The position numbers were made by a program, and so were the translations under genes. A model generated the notes under the pieces. That model had not been told where the DNA came from. It saw only the letters and a list, made by a program, of their open reading frames with translations, and made no database searches. Shown here piece by piece: positions 26,089 to 34,360 of a stretch of 64,000 nt of DNA; the first letter of the stretch is position 1, and every line of letters begins with the position of its first letter. This DNA comes from Burkholderiaceae bacterium. Lineage in GTDB: Bacteria > Pseudomonadota > Gammaproteobacteria > Burkholderiales > Burkholderiaceae_C. Location: positions 2,666,001 to 2,730,000 of the forward strand of contig JACKLI010000001.1 in NCBI GenBank assembly GCA_024235995.1. The letters are read 5' to 3'.

Positions 26089-27517
26089 GGGACCTCGGTT
26101 CATCGTGCGGACCGTCGAGTTGTTCGAGCGGCCGGTGCATCTGCGTCTGCCGTTTCGCTTTGGCGTGGTCACGCTCACGCACTGCCCGCAAGCCTTCGTA
26201 CGCGCCCAGGTGGCGTTGCCCAACGGCCGCGCGGCCTGGGGTGGTGCGGGCGAATTGATGGCACCCAAATGGTTCGACAAGAACCTGCAGCTCACCAACG
26301 AGGACAACTTCGATCAGCTGCGCCATGCTTTGCTGGCCGCGAGGCAGGCCTACCTGTCCGACATGCGGGCCGACACCGCCTTCGGCCACTTCGCCCGCCA
26401 CCACCAAGCTCTGATCGACCTCGGAGCCGCGCAAGGGCGCAACGCGCTGGTTTCGTGCTACGGCCCGGCGTTGCTCGACCGTGCCATTCTGGATGCGCTG
26501 TGCCGTGCGCTCGGCTTGTCTTTCTACGACGCGGTCAAGAGCAACACCGTGGGAATCGACGCTCGCCTCACGCCGGATCTGGCCGGCTTCGATGTCGGCG
26601 ATTTTTTGGCCAGCCTGTCACCTGCCCCCAGCATCGAGGTGCGCCACACAGTCGGTCTGCTCGATGCGATCACCGCGGTCGACGTGCGCGAACCCGTGAA
26701 CGACGGCCTGCCCGAGACGCTGGCGGACGTGGTGTCAGCCACCGGTTGCCGCTGGTACAAACTCAAGGTCAGCGGCCAGGTCGACGCCGATATGGAGCGC
26801 CTGACGCGCATCGCCGCAGTGCTGCGGCGCGTTTCGGATGCGCGCATCACGCTGGATGGCAACGAGCAGTTTACCGATGCGCAGGCCGCGGCCGCATTCT
26901 GGCGGCGTGTGATGGCCACGCCAGCACTGCACCAACTCGCGGAACAGGTGAAATACATCGAACAGCCGCTGGCGCGCGCCATCGCCCTGGACAGCGATGT
27001 TGGCGCCCTCGCCGCCATGCGCCCGGTGCTAATCGACGAGTCGGACGACACGCTGCAAGCCTTTCCACGCGCACTGGAATTGGGGTACACAGGGGTATCC
27101 AGCAAGCAGTGCAAGGGCATCTATCGCTCACTGCTCAATGCCGCACGTTGCCGACAGCGCAATGGGAGCAAGGCCGTTTGCTTCATGTCGGCGGAGGATT
27201 TGACGACCCAAGCCGGGCTGGCCGTGCAGCAGGACCTGGCCCTGGTCAACCTGATCGGTCTCACGCACGTCGAGCGCAACGGTCATCACTACGTCAACGG
27301 TTTTGCCGGCCAGGGTGCCAGTCCTACCGAGGCGGCGGCGTTCGCACAGGCGCAACCCGGCCTGTACGAGCCGGTCGAAGGCGGAAACGTCCGTCTGCAC
27401 GTGCAGGCCGGCCGGCTGGATTTGCGCTCGCTCGCGGCTCCCGGTTTTGCCGCCAGCGCCCAGCCCGACTGGGCCAGCCTGCCTACCCTGCGCAAGCCCA
27501 CTGACGCCATCCCTTGA
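26078..27517 (+). CDS. Enolase-superfamily (MLE/mandelate racemase-like) enzyme
   Basis: A 479-residue protein, longer than the usual 370-400. The barrel shows a K-x-K catalytic motif (WYKLKVSG), the metal ligands LDGNEQF (Asp), YIEQPL (Glu) and LIDESDD, and a further lysine pair in SSKQCKGIY, where the muconate-cycloisomerase subgroup places its second catalytic lysine. Members abstract a proton next to a carboxylate: sugar-acid dehydratases, racemases, cycloisomerases. Its operon suggests an acid-sugar substrate. I chose the ATG at 26078; earlier in-frame ATGs lie inside the preceding gene and add unrelated sequence. Confidence 0.8.
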   Translation: MAIEGPRFIVRTVELFERPVHLRLPFRFGVVTLTHCPQAFVRAQVALPNGRAAWGGAGELMAPKWFDKNLQLTNEDNFDQLRHALLAARQAYLSDMRADTAFGHFARHHQALIDLGAAQGRNALVSCYGPALLDRAILDALCRALGLSFYDAVKSNTVGIDARLTPDLAGFDVGDFLASLSPAPSIEVRHTVGLLDAITAVDVREPVNDGLPETLADVVSATGCRWYKLKVSGQVDADMERLTRIAAVLRRVSDARITLDGNEQFTDAQAAAAFWRRVMATPALHQLAEQVKYIEQPLARAIALDSDVGALAAMRPVLIDESDDTLQAFPRALELGYTGVSSKQCKGIYRSLLNAARCRQRNGSKAVCFMSAEDLTTQAGLAVQQDLALVNLIGLTHVERNGHHYVNGFAGQGASPTEAAAFAQAQPGLYEPVEGGNVRLHVQAGRLDLRSLAAPGFAASAQPDWASLPTLRKPTDAIP

Positions 27518-27569
27518 CGGGCATACCGCGCCGCTCACCCTCGCTTTCCAACCGTATCGAATTCCCACC

Positions 27570-28745
27570 ATGACCACACAAAGACTCGGCATCATCATGC
27601 ACGGCGTAACCGGCCGCATGGGCATGAACCAGCACCTGATCCGCTCGATCTGCGCCATTCGCGCTGAGGGCGGGGTTCTGCTCGCCAGCGGCGCGCGCGT
27701 GCTGCCCGACCCGATCCTGATCGGACGCAACGCCGAGAAAATCGAGGCGCTGGCCAAGGCGCACGGCATCGCGCGCTGGGGTACCGACTTGGACGCCGCT
27801 CTGGCCAACCCTGCCGACACGGTGTTTTTCGACGCCGGCACCACCCAGATGCGCCCACAGCTGCTGGCCAAGGCCATCCAGGCCGGCAAACACGTCTACT
27901 GTGAAAAGCCCATCGCCACCAACCTGGACGAAGCGCTGCAGGTTGCCAGTCTGGCTGAAGATGCGCGCAAAACCAGGGGCCTGAAGAACGGCGCCGTGCA
28001 GGACAAGCTGTTTCTGCCCGGCCTGCGCAAGCTCGACATGCTGCGCCGCGCGGGGTTTTTCGGCCGCATGCTGTCGGTACGGCTGGAGTTTGGCTACTGG
28101 GTATTCGAGGGCGACTTGCAGCCCATTCAGCGTCCGAGTTGGAACTACCGCCAGCAGGATGGCGGTGGGATGATCCTGGACATGATGTGCCACTGGCGCT
28201 ATGTGCTGGACAACCTGTTCGGCGAGGTCCGAGCGGTCAGTTGCCTGGGTGCCACCCACATTCCCCGGCGCTGGGACGAGGCCGGCGAGCCCTATGAGGC
28301 TACCGCGGACGATGCCGCCTACGCCACGGTCGAACTGACCGGCCACCAGGGTGAGCCGGTGATCGCGCAGATCAACATGAGCTGGGCCACACGCGTGCGC
28401 CGCGATGACTTGGTGACCTTTCACGTCGACGGCACCGATGGCTCGGCGGTTGCCGGCCTGCAGCAATGCCGCGCCCAGTCGCGCGTGGCCACGCCGCGCC
28501 CGATCTGGAACCCGGACATCAAGCAGAGCATGAATTTCTTCGACCAGTGGCAGGAGATCCCAGATTCGGAGGTCTACGACAACGGCTTCAAGATCCAGTG
28601 GGAACGCTTCATCCGCCACGTGGTCGAGGATGCGCCCTACAAATGGAACCTGACCGAAGGTGCCAAGGGCGTGCAACTGGTCGAGGCAGCACTGCAAAGC
28701 TGGAAGGAACGGCGCTGGATCGATGTTCCGAAACTATCGATTTGA
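27570..28745 (+). CDS. Gfo/Idh/MocA-family oxidoreductase
   Basis: NAD(P)-dependent sugar or inositol dehydrogenase type, 391 residues. The Rossmann half opens with RLGIIMHGVTGRMGMNQ (G-x-x-G-x-x-G) and includes the family's CEKPIAT motif; the C-terminal half carries GGGMILDMMCHWRYVLDNLF with the likely catalytic His. It probably oxidises a hydroxyl of the imported compound to a ketone, or acts in reverse. I chose the ATG at 27570; an in-frame start far upstream lies within the enolase-like gene. It is followed by a copy of the dispersed repeat. Confidence 0.86.
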   Translation: MTTQRLGIIMHGVTGRMGMNQHLIRSICAIRAEGGVLLASGARVLPDPILIGRNAEKIEALAKAHGIARWGTDLDAALANPADTVFFDAGTTQMRPQLLAKAIQAGKHVYCEKPIATNLDEALQVASLAEDARKTRGLKNGAVQDKLFLPGLRKLDMLRRAGFFGRMLSVRLEFGYWVFEGDLQPIQRPSWNYRQQDGGGMILDMMCHWRYVLDNLFGEVRAVSCLGATHIPRRWDEAGEPYEATADDAAYATVELTGHQGEPVIAQINMSWATRVRRDDLVTFHVDGTDGSAVAGLQQCRAQSRVATPRPIWNPDIKQSMNFFDQWQEIPDSEVYDNGFKIQWERFIRHVVEDAPYKWNLTEGAKGVQLVEAALQSWKERRWIDVPKLSI

Positions 28746-28750
28746 TGACT

Positions 28751-28800
28751 TTGTGCGCTTTCCCATCAAGCGCTGAAGGCTGGCTTGACTTGAATTTTTT
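28751..28800 (+). repeat. Dispersed intergenic repeat, copy with GCGCTT-N7-AAGCGC hairpin
   Basis: GCGCTT (28755-28760), seven-base loop TCCCATC, AAGCGC (28768-28773), then TGAAGGC and a T-run (28794-28800). The geometry equals the copy at 1692-1710. It fills the 61-base gap between the Gfo/Idh gene and the DUF993 gene and, with the trailing T-run, could attenuate transcription inside the operon. Confidence 0.5.
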
Positions 28801-28806
28801 TCTGGG

Positions 28807-30000
28807 ATGTCCATGGCTCTGACGCTCACGCTCCCCACCGCGGTGCGCACGCTCGCCTCCTACACCCTGCGCGGCACCCCACCCGCACGCCCTGCCACCG
28901 GCGCGCGCTTCAACCGCATCGCCTACTCGGCCGCCCATGTGGTGGCCGACCCGCTCGCCAAGGTGGACCCATGGCTCAGCACCGCCGTGGACTGGGACGC
29001 CACCCTCGCCTACCGCCGCCACCTGTGGTCGCTGGGCCTGGGCGTGGCGGAGGCCATGGACACGGCGCAGCGTGGCATGGGCCTGGACTGGCCAACCTCG
29101 CTGGAGCTGATCCGCCGCTCGCTCGATGCTGCGCGCGACCGACCTGACGCACAGTTGGCCAGCGGCTGTGGCACCGACCATCTCGACCTCGAAAGCGTGC
29201 GCAGCGTGGACGACGTCATCCGCGGCTACGAGGAGCAGATGGAGGCCATTGAGAAACTCGGCGGCAAGCTCATCGTGATGGCGAGCCGAGCGCTGGTGCG
29301 TGTGGCCAGGGGTCCGGCCGATTACGAGCGCGTGTACGCGCGCGTGCTGAGCCAGGCGCGCCAGCCCGTGATCCTGCACTGGTTGGGCGCCATGTTCGAT
29401 CCCGCCCTCGCCGGCTACTGGGGCACGCAGGACATGAACGCTGCAATGGACACGGCGCTGGGCATCATCGCCGCCCATGCCGACAAGGTGGACGGCATCA
29501 AGATCTCGCTGCTCGACAAGGACAAGGAAATCGCCATGCGCCGACGCCTGCCACCGGGCGTTCGCATGTACACCGGCGACGACTTCAACTACGCCGAACT
29601 GATCGCGGGCGACGACTTCAACGGCCCCGCCACCCAGCGCCAGAGCGACGCGCTGCTGGGTATCTTCGACGCCATCGCCCCTGCCGCCAGCGCCGCCCTG
29701 GGCGCCTTGGCCGCCGGCAATCTGGAGCGCTTTCACGCCATCCTCGGCCCCACGGTGCCACTGTCGCGCCACATTTTCCAGGCACCCACACGCTACTACA
29801 AGACCGGCGTCGTCTTCATGGCCTGGCTCAATGGCCACCAGTCCCACTTTTGCATGGTCGGCGGCCAGCAAAGCACACGCTCGCTGCCGCACTTGGCCGA
29901 ACTGTTTAGCCTGGCCGACGCCGCCAACCTGTTGGAGCAACCCGAACTGGCCGTGCATCGCATGAACACCCTGCTGGCCCTTCACGGCATCGAAGGATGA
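28807..30000 (+). CDS. DUF993 protein (DHDPS-like TIM barrel)
   Basis: A 397-residue protein of DUF993, a family of uncharacterised dihydrodipicolinate-synthase-like barrels. Recognisable parts are YTLRGTPPARPATGARFNRI near the start, GGKLIVMASRALVRVARGPA, PVILHWLGAMFDPALAGYWG and DGIKISLLDKDKEIAMRRRL, where the lysine of GIKIS is in the place of the Schiff-base lysine of the fold. It is probably an aldolase or retro-aldol lyase. A second ATG two codons later (28813) is equally possible as start. DUF993 genes elsewhere also sit beside Gfo/Idh and isomerase genes. Confidence 0.82.
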   Translation: MSMALTLTLPTAVRTLASYTLRGTPPARPATGARFNRIAYSAAHVVADPLAKVDPWLSTAVDWDATLAYRRHLWSLGLGVAEAMDTAQRGMGLDWPTSLELIRRSLDAARDRPDAQLASGCGTDHLDLESVRSVDDVIRGYEEQMEAIEKLGGKLIVMASRALVRVARGPADYERVYARVLSQARQPVILHWLGAMFDPALAGYWGTQDMNAAMDTALGIIAAHADKVDGIKISLLDKDKEIAMRRRLPPGVRMYTGDDFNYAELIAGDDFNGPATQRQSDALLGIFDAIAPAASAALGALAAGNLERFHAILGPTVPLSRHIFQAPTRYYKTGVVFMAWLNGHQSHFCMVGGQQSTRSLPHLAELFSLADAANLLEQPELAVHRMNTLLALHGIEG

Positions 30001-30004
30001 AACC

Positions 30005-31024
30005 ATGACCCTGCCCGATCGGATTGCCGATGTTCAAGCGCTGGAGGCGCTGATGTCCACCCCCTCGTCGGCTCTGATCGACACCTTGTCCCGCGTACCG
30101 GGTGATTTGATGGTGCTGGGCGTGGGTGGAAAGATGGGCCCCACACTGGCGCGCATGGCCAAGCGTGCCGACACGGGGCGGCGCGTGATCGGCGTGGCGC
30201 GCTTTTCCGAGCCCGGCCTGCGCCAGCGGCTCGAAGCCCACGGCATTGAATGCATCGCCGCCGACCTGATGTCGCGCGAAGCGCTGGCCAGCCTGCCCGA
30301 TGCGCCCAACATCGTTTTCATGGCCGGGCGCAAGTTCGGATCGGCCGGCAGCGAATGGCTCACTTGGGCGATGAACGCCTACGTGCCGGCGCTGGTGGCC
30401 GAGCGCTTTCCCAGCGCACGCATCGTTGCCTTCTCCACCGCCTGCGTGTATCCCTTCGTCGACGTGCACGGCCCCGGTGCGGCTGAAGACGTGGCGCCCA
30501 CGCCGCTGGGCGAATACGCCAACTCCTGCGTCGCGCGCGAACGGCTGGTGCAGCACTTCTCGCATCAACAGGGTACGCCGGGACGTCTGATCCGCCTGTC
30601 CTACGCCATCGACATGCGCTACGGCGTGCTGCACGATCTGGCGCGCAAGCTGAAGGCTGGCGAGGCGATTAACCTGACGACGGGCCACGCCAACATCATC
30701 TGGCAGGGCGAAGCCAACGACTGGATCCTGCGTTCGCTCGCACACTGCACCACGCCGACCACGCCGCTCAACCTGAGCGGCCCGGCCGTTTCCATCCGCA
30801 CCGCTGCCCAAGGCCTGGCCGATCGCCTCGGCGTATCGGCTCGCTTCGAGGGGCAAGAGGCCCCCACGGCCTGGCTGGTTGACTGTCACCGTGCCTTCGA
30901 GCTGTTCGGCCCGCCGCGGGTCGGCCTCGATCGCATGCTCGACTGGACCGCCGACTGGGTGCAGCGCAGTCAGGCCAGCTTGGACAAACCCACCCACTTC
31001 GAGGCGCGCGATGGCCACTACTGA
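30005..31024 (+). CDS. NAD-dependent epimerase/dehydratase-fold protein lacking the catalytic lysine
   Basis: A 339-residue extended short-chain dehydrogenase. The Rossmann motif is VLGVGGKMGPTLARMAK and the Ser region is AFSTACVYPF, as in SDR epimerases. The active-site motif should be Y-x-x-x-K, but here it reads GEYANSCVARE, with Cys in the place of the Lys. Redox chemistry of the usual kind is therefore doubtful; it may act as a lyase, a binding protein or use altered chemistry. It follows the DUF993 gene after 4 bases and overlaps the next gene by 14. Confidence 0.8.
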   Translation: MTLPDRIADVQALEALMSTPSSALIDTLSRVPGDLMVLGVGGKMGPTLARMAKRADTGRRVIGVARFSEPGLRQRLEAHGIECIAADLMSREALASLPDAPNIVFMAGRKFGSAGSEWLTWAMNAYVPALVAERFPSARIVAFSTACVYPFVDVHGPGAAEDVAPTPLGEYANSCVARERLVQHFSHQQGTPGRLIRLSYAIDMRYGVLHDLARKLKAGEAINLTTGHANIIWQGEANDWILRSLAHCTTPTTPLNLSGPAVSIRTAAQGLADRLGVSARFEGQEAPTAWLVDCHRAFELFGPPRVGLDRMLDWTADWVQRSQASLDKPTHFEARDGHY

Positions 31025-32069
31025 GCAAGCCCTGGCCCTGCTGCACCGTGGTACTGCCATTCCCGCGCACCTGCTGGCACTGAATGCCCAACGCCAACTG
31101 GACGAGCGGCGCCAGCGCGCACTGTCGCGCTACTACCTGGACGCGGGAGTGGGTGGCCTGGCCGTCGGCGTGCACTCCACGCAGTTCGCCATTCGTGAGC
31201 ACGGCCTGTACCGCCCCGTGCTGGAGCTTGCCATGCATGAGGCGCGACACTGGCAACCCATTGGTGGCCCGCGCCCGTTGGCGATGATCGCTGGCCTGGC
31301 CGGCCTCACGGCGCAGGCGCTGGCTGAAGCGGGCGCCGCGCACGAACTGGGCTACCACGCCGGCCTGCTGAGTCTGGCCGCGCTGCGTGGCCAGAACGAA
31401 GACGCGCTGATCGCGCACTGCCGCGCTGTGGCCGAGGTGCTGCCCCTGGTGGGCTTCTACCTTCAGCCCGCCGTGGGCGGCATGCACTTGCCCGCCTCAT
31501 TCTGGCGCCGTTTTGCTGGCATCGAGAACGTCGTGGCCATCAAGATGGCGCCTTTCAACCGCTACCGCACACTGGACGTGCTGCGCGGCGTGGTAGAAGC
31601 CCGTGCCGAACAGCGCATAGCCCTGTACACCGGCAACGACGATCACATCGTGCTGGATCTGTTGACACCCTTTGATATGCGCCGTGGCGACGAGACGGTC
31701 CGCGTGCGCATCCGCGGCGGCCTGCTGGGTCACTGGAGCGTAGGCACGCGCCGTGCGGTCGAGTTGGTGGAGCGCATCCACACCGCCGTCGCAGGTGGCC
31801 CCATCACGCCTGAGCTGCTGGCGCTGGACGCCCAGGTGACCGATGTCAATGCCGCCCTGTTCGACGTCGCCAACGACTTTCACGGCTGCATCGCAGGCTG
31901 TCACGAGGTGCTGCGCCGCCAGGGCTTACTGGCTGGCACCTGGTGCCTGGACCCCGAAGAAGGCCTGAGCCCCGGCCAGGCGGACGAGTTGAGCCGCGTG
32001 CACGACGCCTACCCGCACCTGCACGACGACGACTTCGTGGCCGCTCACCGCGACCGCTGGCTGGCCTGA
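31011..32069 (+). CDS. Dihydrodipicolinate synthase family protein
   Basis: A 352-residue class I aldolase-type TIM barrel. The strand NVVAIKMAPFNRYRTLDVLR carries the Schiff-base Lys (family G/A-I-K), and VGFYLQPAVGG supplies the Tyr of the proton relay. GVGGLAVGVHSTQFAIRE replaces the GG-x-x-x-x-GTTGE pyruvate-binding strand and departs from it, so the substrate may not be pyruvate. The C-terminal extension is longer than in DapA. I chose the ATG at 31011, which overlaps the epimerase-fold gene by 14 bases. Probably the carbon-carbon cleaving step of the pathway. Confidence 0.82.
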   Translation: MATTEQALALLHRGTAIPAHLLALNAQRQLDERRQRALSRYYLDAGVGGLAVGVHSTQFAIREHGLYRPVLELAMHEARHWQPIGGPRPLAMIAGLAGLTAQALAEAGAAHELGYHAGLLSLAALRGQNEDALIAHCRAVAEVLPLVGFYLQPAVGGMHLPASFWRRFAGIENVVAIKMAPFNRYRTLDVLRGVVEARAEQRIALYTGNDDHIVLDLLTPFDMRRGDETVRVRIRGGLLGHWSVGTRRAVELVERIHTAVAGGPITPELLALDAQVTDVNAALFDVANDFHGCIAGCHEVLRRQGLLAGTWCLDPEEGLSPGQADELSRVHDAYPHLHDDDFVAAHRDRWLA

Positions 32070-32085
32070 ACCGGAGCCAACCGCC

Positions 32086-32970
32086 ATGAGCCTGCGTGAT
32101 TTTTCTGCCGACCTTGACGCACTGTCGATCAATACCGCCACCGTGCGCAAGCAGCGCGGAGCCGAAGTACCGCTCACACGCATCATCGACCAGTGTGCGG
32201 CGCAAGGCATCCGCACCATCAGCCCTTGGCGCGATCAGGTAACCGCGGTCGGCATCGACGTCGTGGCACGTCAGTTGCGTGCACTGGGCATCAGTCTTTC
32301 GGGTTATTGCCGAGGCGGCTTCTATCCGGCCGCCGACCCAGTCGGCTTGCAAGCGGCGTTGCAAGACAATCGCCGTGCGGTGGATGAGGCCAAGGAATTG
32401 AGCGCATCCTGCCTGGTGCTGGTGGTAGGTTCGCTGCCTGGCGCGCTGGATGGGCGCCCGGTGCACAAGAGCATCGAACGCGTGCGGGGCGAGGTTCATG
32501 ACGGCATCGCCGCCACGCTGGAATACGCGCGTGAAGTCGGCATGCCACTGGCCATCGAGCCGCTGCACCCCATGCAGGCAGCCGAGCGGGCCTGCATCAA
32601 CACACTGGAGCAAGCGCTTGACCTGTGCGACGAACTCGACCACGACCGCAGCGGCATGCTGGGCGTGGCGGTGGACGTCTACCACGTCTGGTGGGATCCC
32701 AAGCTGGCGCAGCAAATCGCCCGCGCCGGCCGCCAGCGCCTGCTGGCCTATCACGTGTGCGACTGGCTCACGCCCACGCGTGATCTGCTGTCCGACCGCG
32801 GCATGATGGGCGATGGCGTGATCGAGCTGAAGAAAATCCGCAGTTGGATGGAAGCCGCCGGCTACACCGGCCACGCCGAGGTCGAAATCTTCTCACAGCT
32901 CGATTGGTGGCAGCGTGACGGTGACGCAGTGCTGGCTACCTGCATCGAACGCCACCGCAGCGTGGTTTGA
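32086..32970 (+). CDS. Sugar phosphate isomerase/epimerase (xylose isomerase-like TIM barrel)
   Basis: A 294-residue barrel, the last enzyme of the plus-strand cluster. Metal ligands are visible: Glu in LAIEPLHPMQAAERAC, Asp in GVAVDVYHVWWDPKL, His in LLAYHVCDWLTP and Glu in AEVEIFSQLDWW. The Y-H-V-W-W-D stretch is typical of hydroxypyruvate isomerase/IolE-like members. It differs clearly from the paralogue at 25237, so the two catalyse separate steps. It ends 6 bases before the stop of the convergent MFS gene. Confidence 0.84.
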   Translation: MSLRDFSADLDALSINTATVRKQRGAEVPLTRIIDQCAAQGIRTISPWRDQVTAVGIDVVARQLRALGISLSGYCRGGFYPAADPVGLQAALQDNRRAVDEAKELSASCLVLVVGSLPGALDGRPVHKSIERVRGEVHDGIAATLEYAREVGMPLAIEPLHPMQAAERACINTLEQALDLCDELDHDRSGMLGVAVDVYHVWWDPKLAQQIARAGRQRLLAYHVCDWLTPTRDLLSDRGMMGDGVIELKKIRSWMEAAGYTGHAEVEIFSQLDWWQRDGDAVLATCIERHRSVV

Positions 32971-32976
32971 GCGCCT

Positions 32977-34230
32977 TCAGATTGCAACAGCGGCCGATGC
33001 GGCCGTTCGGCGCGCCCGGCGCACGTTGAAGGCGCTGACGATCAACACGCCTTGCACCACGGCCAGGCCCAACCAAACCGTGCGGTACTGGCCGCCATCC
33101 ATCAAGGCGCCGAACAGCAAGGGCGCCAGGGCCTGGCCGATGTCCAGGCCCGAATACACCACTCCGTACACCCGCCCACTGGCGTTGGCGGGGGTGGAGC
33201 GCTTCACCAGCATGTCGCGCGAGGGGCCGGCGGTGCCGGTCGCAAAGCCCATCAGACCGAACATGACCGGAACCAGCGCGCCCGGCATGTCGAGAAAACC
33301 AACCGCCAGCGCCACGCATGCGGCAAGGCCAAAACCGATGCCAACGATGCGCTCGCACCGTTCGGGGTTGCGCACCATGAAGCCGCCGGCCAACATGCCG
33401 GCCGCCGCAGCCACCATGTATATCGACAGACACATGGCCACCACCTCGGGCACCACCGCGTGCAGGTGCCCCGCCGCGCTGGGGGCAAAGGTCTGAATCA
33501 CGCTCAGCGCGGCAGCGTAGAAAAAAAAGAATGCAAAACACATCCACACCGCAGGGATGGCCAGAAAGCCGTAGGTGTCGCCTGGCAGCTCCTTGCCCTG
33601 CGTCTTCTGCTCGTGGGCTACAGGCAGCTCAAGCGTCGCACGATAGAGCAGCAACACCGCCAGCACGGCACAGATCAACACGCCGGCTGCAATCAGCGCC
33701 ACGCGCCACGAATAAGTCACCGTCAATGGCACCAGCATGGCCGGCGCCAGCGACCAGCCCAGGCTGCCGGTAATGCCATGCACGCTGTAGGCATGGCCCA
33801 GGCGCTCGGGCGTGACTTTGCGGTTGAGCAATGTGTAATCGACGGGGTGAAACACGCCGTTGCCCACGCCCGCCACCACCGAAAACAGCGCCAGCATGGG
33901 GTAGCTCTGGCTGGCCGCAAAACCAAACGCAGCCAGCGCCAGCAGGCCCAGGCCGGAAAACAGGATGGGCCGCGGGCCGTATCGGTCGACGACAAAGCCT
34001 GAAAACGCCTGAACCGCGCAAGAGACGACGAAGAACACCGTCATCAGAAAGCCCAGCTCGGCATAGCTGACGCCAAACGCCGTCTTCAGCCAGGGAAACA
34101 GCGGCGCCAACAGCAACTGGCTGTAGTGACTGATCAGGTGTGCACCACCGACCAAACTGATTAGCTTGACGTCCTGACGGGACCCGGCCGGATGTGGGGT
34201 CGGCAAGGGGGTTGTCGCAGCTTGACTCAT
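32977..34230 (-). CDS. MFS transporter
   Basis: A 417-residue permease with about 12 helices. The motif A loop reads GFVVDRYGPRPILFSGLGLL, between helices 2 and 3. The second half begins near YGFLAIPAVWMCFAFFFFYA. It resembles the oxalate/formate or nitrate-type and other organic-anion MFS families; no substrate can be named. It faces the sugar-acid cluster tail to tail and is probably a second route for uptake or an exporter of the same compound. I chose the ATG at 34230. Confidence 0.85.
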   Translation of the reverse strand: MSQAATTPLPTPHPAGSRQDVKLISLVGGAHLISHYSQLLLAPLFPWLKTAFGVSYAELGFLMTVFFVVSCAVQAFSGFVVDRYGPRPILFSGLGLLALAAFGFAASQSYPMLALFSVVAGVGNGVFHPVDYTLLNRKVTPERLGHAYSVHGITGSLGWSLAPAMLVPLTVTYSWRVALIAAGVLICAVLAVLLLYRATLELPVAHEQKTQGKELPGDTYGFLAIPAVWMCFAFFFFYAAALSVIQTFAPSAAGHLHAVVPEVVAMCLSIYMVAAAAGMLAGGFMVRNPERCERIVGIGFGLAACVALAVGFLDMPGALVPVMFGLMGFATGTAGPSRDMLVKRSTPANASGRVYGVVYSGLDIGQALAPLLFGALMDGGQYRTVWLGLAVVQGVLIVSAFNVRRARRTAASAAVAI

Positions 34231-34360
34231 GAACCATTCCTCGTAGCGGCACCGGTGGTCCGCATCGCGATCAAGCAGCAAGTTTCGTCGATTTCGCCCA
34301 CACAGGCATGGCGTTGCTCTGCACCACGACCCAGCAGCAGGCTTTGCGGCTGGAGCCGTC

